Positions 18,386 to 27,603 of a stretch of 64,000 bases of DNA are shown here, in pieces. The stretch's first letter is position 1. The number at the start of each line of letters is the position of its first letter. This DNA comes from Comamonadaceae bacterium (GTDB lineage Bacteria; Pseudomonadota; Gammaproteobacteria; Burkholderiales; Burkholderiaceae_C). The notes beneath the pieces are model-generated. The model was given only the letters and a program-made list of their open reading frames with translations, was not told the origin of the DNA and searched no databases. A program made the translations under genes and the position numbers. Location: the NCBI GenBank assembly GCA_027490925.1, contig JAIXXF010000025.1, positions 62,001 to 126,000 on the forward strand, in the 5' to 3' direction.

Positions 18386-18994
18386 GTGAACGCCTTTTTA
18401 CAAGCCTTGCGCACCCAGCGCTGGGATGACCACCGTTACTACCACCACAGCACCATCAACCAATCACTGCATCTATTGAGCGCCTCCAGCTTTGTGCTGG
18501 CTTACGTGCTGCTGTTCACCGACCCTGTGGCCGCCGCACTGGTGGCGTGGTTGGTGGGCATGACCAGCCGTCAGGCGGGGCATTTCTTTTTTGAGCCCAA
18601 AGGCTACGACCAAGTCAACCAGGCTACCCACGAGCACAAAGAAGCGATCAAGGTGGGCTACAACCTGCGCCGCAAAGTGGTGCTGATGTCGGTCTGGGCG
18701 CTGTCCCCGCTGATGTTGTGGCTTCAGCCGGACTTGTTCGGTTGGGTCGAGCCCGCGACCACCACCGAAGGTTTTGTGCAGCAAGTGGGTATGGGTTGGC
18801 TGTTGTTGGGTGCGGGAGGTTTGCTGTTCCGTACCGTGCATCTGTTCTTTTTGCAAGACGTGATGACGGGCGTGGTGTGGGCGACCAAGATATTCACCGA
18901 CCCGTTTCACGACATCCACCTCTACCACCGCGCGCCGTTGCACCTGATGCGCGGCCACTTGCTCGACCCAGCCACCGAGTCGCTGCGCCGCTGA
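18386..18994 (+). CDS. Multi-pass membrane protein with conserved-looking His motifs (Mpo1/DUF962-like?)
   Basis: Protein of ~202 residues with four to five hydrophobic segments. Histidine-rich motifs (HRYYHHSTINQSLHLL, GHFFFEP, THEHKE, FHDIHLYHRAP) recall membrane di-iron or Mpo1/DUF962 fatty-acid oxygenases, but I cannot assign the family firmly. The GTG start at 18386 has AGGAG five bases upstream; no alternative fits as well. It sits between a glycolipid-type glycosyltransferase and an aminotransferase next to a phosphatidylserine decarboxylase homologue, so a role in membrane lipid modification is plausible (inference). Confidence 0.7.
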   Translation: MNAFLQALRTQRWDDHRYYHHSTINQSLHLLSASSFVLAYVLLFTDPVAAALVAWLVGMTSRQAGHFFFEPKGYDQVNQATHEHKEAIKVGYNLRRKVVLMSVWALSPLMLWLQPDLFGWVEPATTTEGFVQQVGMGWLLLGAGGLLFRTVHLFFLQDVMTGVVWATKIFTDPFHDIHLYHRAPLHLMRGHLLDPATESLRR

Positions 18995-19054
18995 TCGCGG
19001 CCCAGCCAGCCGCCGCGTCACCAGCCTGGCCCGAGAACGGGCCAGCTTTGGACA

Positions 19055-20713
19055 TCAGAACCGGTGCCGCAGCATCTCCATCAACACCCCACGGCGGATG
19101 CCCCGGTCGCTCAGGCCGGGGGGGGTGTGCCACCAGCCGTCCGCCTGCATGGCCTGGGCCGCCGCCACGAAGCGGTCGACCACCCCCTGGAAATCGGCCT
19201 CGGTGTAGTTGAGGCTGAACACCATGCGGCCGCTGCCCACCCAGCTCAGCGCCAGCCCTTCACGCTTGAGGTAGAACTGCAGCATCCAGTTGAAACGCGA
19301 GGGTTGGGTGTAAAGCACGGTCCAGACGGTGGACATGTTGCTTACCCTGACTGGCAGTCCGGCTTTGGCCAGGCGGTCGTTCAGGCGCGCGGCGCGGCCG
19401 TTCCAGGTGGCGTCCAGGTCTTGGTACAAGGACAAACACTCCGCGCTGTCCAGCCGTTCCAGAAACACCTGCATCGCTCCCATCACGTGCGGGTGGGCAT
19501 TGAAGGTGCCGCGGGCAAAGCACAGGTCGGCGGGGCGCTCGTCGCGGTAGCGGCGCATCAGGTCTTTGCGCCCGCACACCACGCCCACCGGCAGGCCACC
19601 CCCCAGGGTCTTGCCATAGGTGACCAGGTCGGCCTTCACGCCGAAGTACTGTTGTGCGCCGCCCGGGGCGAGCCGGAAGCCGAGAAAGACCTCGTCAAAG
19701 ATCAGCACGATGCCGCGCTGGGTGCAGACCTCTCGCAGTTGCCGCAGCCAGGCGGTGTAGGCGTCGCGGTCGTAGTGGGCGCTGCGGCTGCTGTCGATCA
19801 GGGTCGAGTCGCCGGGGGCGGCTCGGTTGGGGTGCAGGGCTTGCAGCGGGTTGACCAGCACGCACGCGATGTCGCGGCGCGTGCGCAGCACATGCAGCGT
19901 GCGCTCGTGCATGTCGCGCAAGGTGTAGGTTTCGCGCGGCGACAGTGGGTTGCCCGGCCCGGGCTGCACGTCGCCCCACCAGCCGTGGTAGGCGCCACAG
20001 AACCGCACCAGGTGTGTGCGGCGGGTGTGGTAGCGGGCCAGGCGCACCGCCTGCATCACGGCTTCGGTGCCCGACATGTGGAACGACACCTCGTCTTGGC
20101 CCGAGAGGCGCTGCAACCGACGCACGTTGTCGGTCACGCAGGGGTGGTAGCTGCCGAGCAGCGGGCCGAGGTCTTGCACGCGGGCCGCGCCTTCGGCGAT
20201 GCAGCTTTTGTAGAAGTCATTGCCGAACAGGTTGACGCCGTAAGAGCCGGTGAGGTCGTAGGCCACGTTGCCATCGAGGTCGGTCACCGTCACGCCAGCG
20301 GTGGACTGCGCGAAGCTGCCCACCGTCAGATAACGCTGCAGCGTGGGGCTGAATTGGTAGGGCACGCGGTAGCTGCTGGTGAACTGCAGGTCGGACAGTC
20401 CGTCGCGCACCGCCTGGGTGTGCTGCAGCGTCCGCGCGTACTTGTGCGCGAACTCGGCCGACAAGCGCCGCATGGCCTCACGCCGCTGGTCGACCACGGG
20501 CGCGGGCGCGCCGTCGCAGGCGAAGAGCTGCTCGTCGTCGTACGCGTAGCCGGGCAGCTGCGCCACCACCCGTTTGGCCATGCGCGAATGCCCGGTCAAG
20601 CTTGGGTGTTTGGCCCGCGACAAGGCCAAGCGGCGCGCCAGCTTGGGCGAGGCGACCGCCAACGTGGCCAAGCTGGCGGCGGCCACTGCCGAAAGTGCGA
20701 AAGAAAAGTCCAT
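19055..20713 (-). CDS. Membrane-anchored class III PLP-dependent aminotransferase
   Basis: Fold-type I PLP enzyme of 552 residues resembling glutamate-1-semialdehyde aminomutase and other class III aminotransferases: SGTEAVMQAVRLAR, FCGAYHGWWGD, IFDEVFLGFR (PLP Asp) and YGKTLGGGLPVG with the PLP Lys. It is over 100 residues longer than the usual ~430, and the extra N-terminus starts with a hydrophobic segment (about residues 5-22), suggesting membrane anchoring. The substrate is unknown. It is divergent from the psd homologue with only 57 bases between starts, implying a shared promoter region. Confidence 0.85.
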   Translation of the reverse strand: MDFSFALSAVAAASLATLAVASPKLARRLALSRAKHPSLTGHSRMAKRVVAQLPGYAYDDEQLFACDGAPAPVVDQRREAMRRLSAEFAHKYARTLQHTQAVRDGLSDLQFTSSYRVPYQFSPTLQRYLTVGSFAQSTAGVTVTDLDGNVAYDLTGSYGVNLFGNDFYKSCIAEGAARVQDLGPLLGSYHPCVTDNVRRLQRLSGQDEVSFHMSGTEAVMQAVRLARYHTRRTHLVRFCGAYHGWWGDVQPGPGNPLSPRETYTLRDMHERTLHVLRTRRDIACVLVNPLQALHPNRAAPGDSTLIDSSRSAHYDRDAYTAWLRQLREVCTQRGIVLIFDEVFLGFRLAPGGAQQYFGVKADLVTYGKTLGGGLPVGVVCGRKDLMRRYRDERPADLCFARGTFNAHPHVMGAMQVFLERLDSAECLSLYQDLDATWNGRAARLNDRLAKAGLPVRVSNMSTVWTVLYTQPSRFNWMLQFYLKREGLALSWVGSGRMVFSLNYTEADFQGVVDRFVAAAQAMQADGWWHTPPGLSDRGIRRGVLMEMLRHRF

Positions 20714-20770
20714 GGGGTGTGCCTGTGGTGGATCGACCCCCGTTTTGTAAGCCTGTGAATTGACAACCGT

Positions 20771-21679
20771 ATGAACCTCGCTCAGAAATGGCGCCAGCTC
20801 CGCGACGCGCTGCTGCTGCAAGAAGACCTGAACTTCCTGCTGACCAACCGTATCCCCCGCAACACCCTCACCCACTTCATGGGCTGGTTCAGCCAGATCC
20901 GCCACCCTTGGGTGGCGCGGGCGTCCATCGCGGTGTGGCGGTGGTTTGCCGACCTCGACCTCAGCGATGCGCGGCAACAGCACTTCGACAGCCTGCACGA
21001 CTGCTTCACCCGCGAGCTGCAACCGGGCGCCCGCCCGGTCGACCCCGACCCGCAGGTGCTGTGCAGCCCGTGCGACGCCATCGTCGGCGCGTGCGGCCCG
21101 GTCGCCGGCACCACCGTGTGTCAGGCCAAAGGCTTTCCATACACCCTGGAAGACCTCACCGGCGATGACAGCCTGGCCCGCCACCACCGCAATGGCTGCT
21201 ACGTCACGCTGCGGCTCACGTCCAGCATGTACCACCGCTTCCACGCCCCAGCCGACCTGACTGTGCGCCAGGTCAACTACCTGAGCGGCGACACCTGGAA
21301 CGTGAACCCGGTGGCGCTCCAGCGGGTGGAAAAGCTGTTCTGCAAAAACGAGCGCGCGTTGATTCAGGGCGAACTGGCCACGGGCCAGACCTTGTCACTG
21401 GTGCCGGTGGCCGCGGTGCTGGTGGCCAGCATCCGCCTGCCTTGGCTCAACCTGCGGCTGCACTTGCGCTACCGCGGACCGAACCGCATTCCCTGCCACG
21501 CGCGCTTCACGCGGGGTCAGGAGATGGGCTGGTTCGAGCACGGCTCCACCATCCTGGTGTTCCTTCCCGCCGGGTTTGCGCTGTGCGAAGGCATCGCCCC
21601 GGGCACCCGCGTGCGCATGGGGCAGCGGCTGGTGCACATACCGCCAGGCGTGGGCTTGTCGCCACCGTCAGACACATGA
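20771..21679 (+). CDS. psd: Phosphatidylserine decarboxylase family protein
   Basis: Protein of 302 residues matching the proenzyme family: SSMYHRFHAP and RGQEMGWFEHGSTILVF. Family members cleave themselves at Gly-Ser to make a pyruvoyl cofactor and decarboxylate phosphatidylserine to phosphatidylethanolamine at the inner membrane. Here the motif is HGST instead of the E. coli LGST; Gly and Ser are kept. Given its neighbours it could act on another aminophospholipid (inference). Confidence 0.88.
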   Translation: MNLAQKWRQLRDALLLQEDLNFLLTNRIPRNTLTHFMGWFSQIRHPWVARASIAVWRWFADLDLSDARQQHFDSLHDCFTRELQPGARPVDPDPQVLCSPCDAIVGACGPVAGTTVCQAKGFPYTLEDLTGDDSLARHHRNGCYVTLRLTSSMYHRFHAPADLTVRQVNYLSGDTWNVNPVALQRVEKLFCKNERALIQGELATGQTLSLVPVAAVLVASIRLPWLNLRLHLRYRGPNRIPCHARFTRGQEMGWFEHGSTILVFLPAGFALCEGIAPGTRVRMGQRLVHIPPGVGLSPPSDT

Positions 21680-21860
21680 CGCCACGGCGGGCGCTGGCCA
21701 GCCCTGCCCACCTTTTACTGGTTGTCCTGGCTTTTCCCGGTTTTCGCCGAATTTTCAGTCCGGCCTGCCCACGCAGGCCGTTCCGGGCGCATTGGATGCC
21801 AAAACGCCATTGGCCCACGCCGAATGGGCGACCAATGCTATGTAATCAGTAGCGAAAGAC

Positions 21861-24125
21861 TCAGCGCGGGGCGCCGAACGGGCGGCCGGGTGGGCGGTTG
21901 TCGTCTTTGTCCCGGTCCTTGCGGCCAAGGGGCGACAGGGGGGAGCCGGGGCGGCTGTCGCGCTGGGCGTTCTGCTGCGCCTGGGCTTGGGCCTGAGCCA
22001 GCGCACGGGCTTGCGCCAGCGCTTGGGCCTGGGCCAAGCCGTCGGCCTGCGAGCGGGCGGCGGCGGCGCGTTGTTGCTGCACCAAACGCTCGGCCTGTTC
22101 GCGTTGGGCCTGGTCGGCGCGCTGCACCGCGTTCATGCCTGGCTGTTCAACAGGCACTGCCCCGGGCACGCCGAACGGGGGCCTGCCAAAGCCAGGTCGG
22201 GGGTCGGGGGCTGTTCCCAGCCTGGGGTCTTGGCGTGGGTCTTGGCGCAGATCGTCCCGGTAGCGGTCGCGCGGCAGCGGTGTGCTTGGGTTCACGATCA
22301 GGTTGGGCGGTGCCGCGAACTGGGTCGTTGCGGGTGCAGTGGGCGTTGGCGTGTAGGTTGGCTGCGGCGGCACGTAGGTGCGTTCTGACTGCGGTTGGGC
22401 CAGCGGGGTGGCGGGCGCCGGGTTGAATGGCGTTGGACTGGGTGGCACCGGCGGTTGGGTGGCGGGGGGCACTGCGTACCGTGGGCGGTTGTCGCGCCAC
22501 TGCCGGGCGGCTTCTGCCTCGCGTGCGGCATCGCGTGCAGCGTCGCGTGGGTCCATGTCGCGCAGGTGGGTGTCGCGCCGTGGCCAACGATCGTTGGCAC
22601 GCCGATCGTCCATGCGCCGATCGTCCGCCTGTCGCGGGTCGGCCCGACGGTTGCTTTCCGGTTCGCGCTGCTGCGCAATCGGGGGGGCAGCGCCCGGCAC
22701 CACGGTTGAATTGACGGGACCGCGTTGGGTGTTGTCGCGCCCGCCGCCAAAAGCCGGGGCGGGGATCACCTCGGCGCGGCCCATGAGCTCGGGCGAGGGC
22801 CGCACCCGATGGGGTGACACAGGTTGGCTCTGGCGAAACACGTCGATGTTCACCACGGTGACCGCTTGCGGCACGCGCTGGTAGCGGTAGCCGCTGGCGG
22901 TGGTCAGGTGCGTCCCCCGGGGGCTGAAGTGGCTGAGGTAGCGCGGGCTGGCGCGGTGGTGCGGCCGCCAGGCTTCGCCGGGGCCGAGCGGGAACCAGCC
23001 CACGCCCGGTCCGCCGCCGATCTGAAAGCCCACGCTCACCCCAGGGCTGCCGACGAAACCGACCAGCGCGGGCGCGTACACCGGACGGGCCACCACCGGT
23101 CCAGGCACCCAACCCCACCGATTGCCCAGGTAAGCCCAGCGTCCGTAGTGGAACGGGGCGAAGCCCCAGGGCGCGTCGTCCACCCAGGTCCAGCCCCAGG
23201 GGGCGACGTGGGCCCAGTGGCCGTAGCGGTAGGGCGCCCAGTCGGCCACCACGGCGCGTGGGTACCAGACCGGGCCGTAGGTGCTGTCGTTGAGCCAATC
23301 CCCGTGCTGGTCGAGCTGCTGGTAGCCAATGGTCTGGCGCGACACGAAGCGGGCCGACACCGACTGGTCTTCCAGCCGGTCCCGCTCGGCCGCCCACTGT
23401 TGCAGGCCGTCGCGTGGGCCGACGCCAGCCAGTGCCACCGCCTGCAAGTTGCTGCCGCTCACGGTGATTTGCTGGACTGCGGTCAGCGGTTGGGTCGCGC
23501 CGCCATCGCCATAGACCGCGCCCGAGCCGGACCACACCGACACCCGGGTGGTCTGGCGCACCGGGTCCACGTCCACCCGGTACTCGCCCGGCTGCCCCAC
23601 GCTGAAGGCCAGCTGCGGCGTGTCGATCTGGAAGCGTTCGGTGTCGAACAGCTGACGCACCCGCACGGCCACGCTGCCCTGGGTGACCTGGAGCTGGGTC
23701 ACGTCGTCGTCCAAGGTCAGCAGGTTCAGCTGGGTGGCGCTGCCCAACCGCACCGCGGTCGAGCCCACGTGCAACTCGCTGCGAGACGATTCGGCCACCC
23801 ACACGCGGTCGCCCCGGGTCAACGGCCGGTTCAGCGCGGCGGCGGCCCAGTCCTCGCGGCCGGCCTCGGCGGTGCTGACGGCGCCCTCGGCCCAGCCGAT
23901 GCGGGCCACCCGGCCCGGCGGATCCGGTGTCAAGTCGGTGCCCACTTCGGCCTGGGACCAAGCGCTGGGCGCCACCAGGGCCGCCAGCGAGCCAGCCACC
24001 GCCAAGGCCAGACCCCAAGCCCAGCGCCCCCATGCGGGCTGTGCGGGCCGTGCGGTTCGCCGCGGCGCAGGAGTGCAGCGGCGAATGGGGCCGTGCGAGG
24101 GGGTGTTCATCCAAGCAGCAGACAT
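21861..24125 (-). CDS. DUF6600/FecR-domain secreted protein with low-complexity tail
   Basis: Predicted exported protein of 754 residues. A signal-peptide-like segment (about 34-58) precedes a FecR-like beta domain (about 70-200), then a Trp/Tyr/Pro-rich DUF6600-type region with repeated short motifs (YGPVWYP, YRYGHWAHVAPWGWTWV, HYGRWAYLGNRWGWVPGP). The last ~250 residues are low-complexity: DRR repeats, Pro/Thr-rich stretches and an Ala/Gln-rich tract (AQAQAQQ). Such proteins are common and uncharacterised in Burkholderiales. It is divergent from the gene at 24288. Confidence 0.85.
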   Translation of the reverse strand: MSAAWMNTPSHGPIRRCTPAPRRTARPAQPAWGRWAWGLALAVAGSLAALVAPSAWSQAEVGTDLTPDPPGRVARIGWAEGAVSTAEAGREDWAAAALNRPLTRGDRVWVAESSRSELHVGSTAVRLGSATQLNLLTLDDDVTQLQVTQGSVAVRVRQLFDTERFQIDTPQLAFSVGQPGEYRVDVDPVRQTTRVSVWSGSGAVYGDGGATQPLTAVQQITVSGSNLQAVALAGVGPRDGLQQWAAERDRLEDQSVSARFVSRQTIGYQQLDQHGDWLNDSTYGPVWYPRAVVADWAPYRYGHWAHVAPWGWTWVDDAPWGFAPFHYGRWAYLGNRWGWVPGPVVARPVYAPALVGFVGSPGVSVGFQIGGGPGVGWFPLGPGEAWRPHHRASPRYLSHFSPRGTHLTTASGYRYQRVPQAVTVVNIDVFRQSQPVSPHRVRPSPELMGRAEVIPAPAFGGGRDNTQRGPVNSTVVPGAAPPIAQQREPESNRRADPRQADDRRMDDRRANDRWPRRDTHLRDMDPRDAARDAAREAEAARQWRDNRPRYAVPPATQPPVPPSPTPFNPAPATPLAQPQSERTYVPPQPTYTPTPTAPATTQFAAPPNLIVNPSTPLPRDRYRDDLRQDPRQDPRLGTAPDPRPGFGRPPFGVPGAVPVEQPGMNAVQRADQAQREQAERLVQQQRAAAARSQADGLAQAQALAQARALAQAQAQAQQNAQRDSRPGSPLSPLGRKDRDKDDNRPPGRPFGAPR

Positions 24126-24287
24126 GGTCAGGTCCCAAAAAACAGGCCGATCAGGCCCAGGCAGACAACCGATGGCGTCACAATAATGCCAACGTTGATT
24201 TGTTCAACGCGCGAGCGGCGACAAAGTCCACACGCCTTGTGTAAAGCCCGCCCTGTCTGGGCAGGCCACGGCCACCGGTTGTTCACC

Positions 24288-25352
24288 ATGCCCGATTTTT
24301 GGCCTGCCAGCGCCTACCCCCAGCTTGCCCACGATGCCCACGGCGGCTTGTTGCCCACGCCGGGGTGGTGGCGCACCTGGCTGGACCGCCCCGAACTCGC
24401 GCCGGTCGACGACTCGTGCCGGTCCGAACGCGCCTTGCACGAGCGGCTGCGCCAGCAGCCCACGCTGGCCGTGAACGAGGCGACGCTTGCCCAGCTGGCC
24501 GACGCCGATGCCCGCGCCAACTACCGGGTGTTCCTGAAATTCCGCGACGCCGTGCTGGCCGCAGGCACCTTGCAAGCCTGGTACACGCGCTGGTTCCGCG
24601 CCGCTCCGGCGTGGCCCTGCCCGCCATTGTTCATTGACCTGGTGGCGCAGTCCATCGCCCGGCACCTGATGGACGGTGTGGACGACGCCCACCAGGTGCG
24701 CGCCGCCGAACTGCTGTTCCGCGCCCAGCGCATCACCGTGCAAAACGGCCGCGTGCTGTCGGCCGACCGCGACGCCGCCGACCTGCTGCAAGACACCGGT
24801 GGCCTGGGCAGCCTCGGCCGTTTGCTGGTGCAAGGTGGCGCCCCGCTGGCGCCGGTGCAGATGCAGGTGCTGAGTGACGACAACGCGGCCGCGTACTGGG
24901 CCTCCGGCGACCGCCACCACTTTGTGCTGGACCTGACCCACGAAGTCACCCATGACCTGAGCCACGGCCTGGTGCTACGCATGGCGCGGACCCGCTCGGG
25001 CCTGAAGGCACTGGCCCAGGTGCTGGTGCGCTGGGTGCAGCACCTGCTGGGGGTGGAGGTGACCGTGACCCCGCTGCCGCAGGTGGACGACCCGGCCTGG
25101 CGCTGGCACCTGGGGCTGGACGCCGAAGCCACCGCGCTGCTCAACGCGCTGTACCAGGGCGAGGCGGTGGAGCCCGAGCAAATGAAGCGGCTGATCAGCC
25201 TGTTCCGGCTGGAGTTCATCCACCCCCAGGACATGCGCGCCGACGTGGCGGGCAAGCCGGTCTATCTGGGCTTGGCCATGGCGGCCGACGGCACGCTCAA
25301 ACTCAAGCCGCAAAACCTGTTGCTCAACCTGCCTCTGGCCCACACGGTCTGA
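24288..25352 (+). CDS. DUF6352-like protein of unknown function
   Basis: Soluble protein of ~354 residues without signal peptide or membrane segments. The start (FWPASAYPQL, GWWRTWLDRPEL) and the C-terminal RLEFIHPQDMRADVAGKPVYLGLA are patterns I associate with the DUF6352 family of betaproteobacteria, which has no known function. ATG 24288 is chosen because the frame upstream is antisense to the DUF6600 gene. No catalytic motif was recognised. Confidence 0.72.
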   Translation: MPDFWPASAYPQLAHDAHGGLLPTPGWWRTWLDRPELAPVDDSCRSERALHERLRQQPTLAVNEATLAQLADADARANYRVFLKFRDAVLAAGTLQAWYTRWFRAAPAWPCPPLFIDLVAQSIARHLMDGVDDAHQVRAAELLFRAQRITVQNGRVLSADRDAADLLQDTGGLGSLGRLLVQGGAPLAPVQMQVLSDDNAAAYWASGDRHHFVLDLTHEVTHDLSHGLVLRMARTRSGLKALAQVLVRWVQHLLGVEVTVTPLPQVDDPAWRWHLGLDAEATALLNALYQGEAVEPEQMKRLISLFRLEFIHPQDMRADVAGKPVYLGLAMAADGTLKLKPQNLLLNLPLAHTV

Positions 25353-25508
25353 ACGGGTTTGCTTGAGCCACCGCACCGGGAGACTTTAGGACGCGGTGAC
25401 CCTCCAGGTCAGCCGGAACGGGGTTGCGTCAAGGACGGATGGCGTGGCAGGCCTATGAAGGCTGTTCAGCCTGATTGGGCCACTTGGCCCATTCAGCCTG
25501 AGTGCCCC

Positions 25509-25548
25509 AAATGGATCCAAATGGATCCAAATGGACCCAAATGGACCA
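25509..25548. repeat. Four tandem 10-bp repeats (ATGGATCCAA)
   Basis: Two identical ATGGATCCAA units are followed by ATGGACCCAA and ATGGACCAAG, just after the 3' end of the acyl-CoA synthetase gene. A GGGCCACTTGGCCC hairpin lies shortly before. The remaining 25353-25508 shows nothing else. Confidence 0.85.
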
Positions 25549-25555
25549 AGTGCTA

Positions 25556-27358
25556 TCACTCTGGCAGGTCTTCCTCGAAGAACTCGTGCGCCCCCCGGCC
25601 GCCGGACGCCCGTTGCGCCGCTTCCGCCCGGCGCAAATCCACCCGGCGGATCTTGCCGGAAATGGTTTTGGGCAGGTCGGCGAACTCGATGCGGCGAATG
25701 CGCTTGTACGGTGCCAGCCGGTCGCGGCAAAACGCCAGGATGTCGCGCGCCAGTTCGGCGCTGGGCGTGTGGCCTGCGGTCAGCCCCACAAAGGCTTTGG
25801 GAACCGCCAGGCGCAGGGGGTCCGGGCTCGGCACCACCGCCGCCTCGGCCACCGCCGGGTGTTCGATCAGCACCGACTCCAGCTCGAAGGGGCTGATGCG
25901 GTAGTCCGACGCTTTGAACACGTCGTCTGCCCGGCCCACATAGGTGATGTAGCCGTTGGCATCGCGCCGAGCGACGTCGCCGGTGCGGTAGTGGCCGCCG
26001 CGCATCACCTCTGCGGTTTTGGCCGGGTCGCCTGCGTAGCCCAACATCAGGCCCATTGGCCGGGTCGACAGGTCAAGGCAGACCTCGCCCTCATCGGCTG
26101 GCTGGTCGTCGGCGTTCAGCAGCACCACCCGGTAGCCGGGCATGGCGCGGCCCATGCTGCCAGGGACCACAGCCTGGCCCGGTGAATTACCGATTTGGCA
26201 GGTGGTTTCGGTCTGGCCAAAGCCGTCCCGGATGGTGATGCCCCAGGCCGCTCGGACCTGATCAATCACCTCGGGGTTCAGTGGCTCGCCCGCACCGATC
26301 AACTCGCGCAGTTTCACCTTCCACGCCTTGAGGTCGGCCTGGATCAGCAGCCGCCAGACGGTGGGCGGCGCGCACAGGCTGGTCACGCCGTGGCGCTCCA
26401 GGGTGGCCAGCAGGTCCTCGGCCTTGAAGCGGCTGTAGTTGTAGACGAACACACACGCGAGCGCGTTCCAGGGCGCGAAGAAACAGCTCCAGGCGTGCTT
26501 GCCCCAGCCAGGCGACGAGATGTTGTAGTGGATGTCGCCCGGTTGCAGCCCGAGCCAGTACATGGTGGACAGGTGCCCCACCGGGTAACTCTGGTGGCTG
26601 TGCAGCACCAGCTTGGGTTTGGAAGTGGTCCCCGAGGTGAAGTACAGCAGCAACGGGTCGGTGGCCAGGGTGGGTGCGTCGGGTGTGAAGCGGTCCGGCT
26701 CGCGGTAAGCCGCCTCGTACCGGTGCCAGCCAGCCACCTCACCGCCCACCGCGATGCGGGTGTGGGCGCCACCGATGTTGTCGAATTTGGGCGTGTGTTC
26801 TGCGCCCACCACCACGTGTTTGACGCCACCGCGGTCGAAGCGGTCCAGCAAGTCGTCGTGCACCAGCAGTGTGGTGGCCGGGATGACCACCGCGCCGAGC
26901 TTGAACGCGGCCAGCATGGTCTCCCACAGCTCGCGTTGGTTGCCCAGCATCAGCAGCACCCGGTCGCCACGCTGAACGCCCAGGCCGCGCAACCAATTGG
27001 CGACTTGGTTGGAGCGGGCCGACATCTGCGCGAAGCTGAGCTTTTCCTCGCGGCCATCTTCTTCCACGATCCACAGCGCGGGTGCGTCGTTGTGTTTCGC
27101 CACCGCGTCGAAGTGGTCAAGCGCCCAGTTGAAATGGTCGAGTCGCGGCCATTCAAACCCCGCGCACGCGGCGTCCAGGTCGGTGCGGTGGTCGAGCAAG
27201 AACCGCCGCGCTTCGGCGAAGGCGGCGGCCGACGGTGACGTGAACGGGGCGACGGATGCCGCGGGAGGCTGCGCCGCAGACCAGGCAGCGGGAGGGGCAG
27301 CGGGAGGGGCGTCAGGCGGGGTGTCAGGCCGGGCGGTGTGGGGCTGCGAAGGCGTCAT
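25556..27358 (-). CDS. AMP-forming acyl-CoA synthetase
   Basis: Adenylate-forming ligase of ~600 residues that activates a carboxylic acid with ATP and CoA. Motifs are YFTSGTTSKPK (P-loop), DGFGQTETT, YRTGDVA and the C-terminal KTISGKIRR with the adenylation Lys. The form of the sequence (WGKHAWSCFFAPWNALACVF) fits short- or medium-chain acyl-CoA synthetases. A Pro/Ala-rich N-terminal extension of ~40 residues is present. It lies downstream of icmF on the same strand and may supply its substrate, for example isobutyryl-CoA (inference). Confidence 0.88.
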   Translation of the reverse strand: MTPSQPHTARPDTPPDAPPAAPPAAWSAAQPPAASVAPFTSPSAAAFAEARRFLLDHRTDLDAACAGFEWPRLDHFNWALDHFDAVAKHNDAPALWIVEEDGREEKLSFAQMSARSNQVANWLRGLGVQRGDRVLLMLGNQRELWETMLAAFKLGAVVIPATTLLVHDDLLDRFDRGGVKHVVVGAEHTPKFDNIGGAHTRIAVGGEVAGWHRYEAAYREPDRFTPDAPTLATDPLLLYFTSGTTSKPKLVLHSHQSYPVGHLSTMYWLGLQPGDIHYNISSPGWGKHAWSCFFAPWNALACVFVYNYSRFKAEDLLATLERHGVTSLCAPPTVWRLLIQADLKAWKVKLRELIGAGEPLNPEVIDQVRAAWGITIRDGFGQTETTCQIGNSPGQAVVPGSMGRAMPGYRVVLLNADDQPADEGEVCLDLSTRPMGLMLGYAGDPAKTAEVMRGGHYRTGDVARRDANGYITYVGRADDVFKASDYRISPFELESVLIEHPAVAEAAVVPSPDPLRLAVPKAFVGLTAGHTPSAELARDILAFCRDRLAPYKRIRRIEFADLPKTISGKIRRVDLRRAEAAQRASGGRGAHEFFEEDLPE

Positions 27359-27603
27359 CGGGGGCCTCGTGGGGTGTGGACACGGGTGGGCGCTTGGGGG
27401 GGGCACCCGCATGAGCGCAAGGGCGGGCGCGACACTGGGCGAAGCGATCGGTGCGAAGACGCGCATTGAAAGCGGCCATTGGCTGAGCCCCCCAGTGCGG
27501 CGCCGAAGGGCCGTGTGGTTCCCATGGAACCGCGCCCCTCACGGGGCTGTGAGGGGCGCGGTGCGGGGCATTCAGCCGTGGGGCTGGTCACATGTTGGGC
27601 CGG

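Noticed and set aside
25501-25550. CRISPR-like array
   Set aside because: The units are 10 bp and directly abutting with no spacers, so it is a simple tandem repeat.
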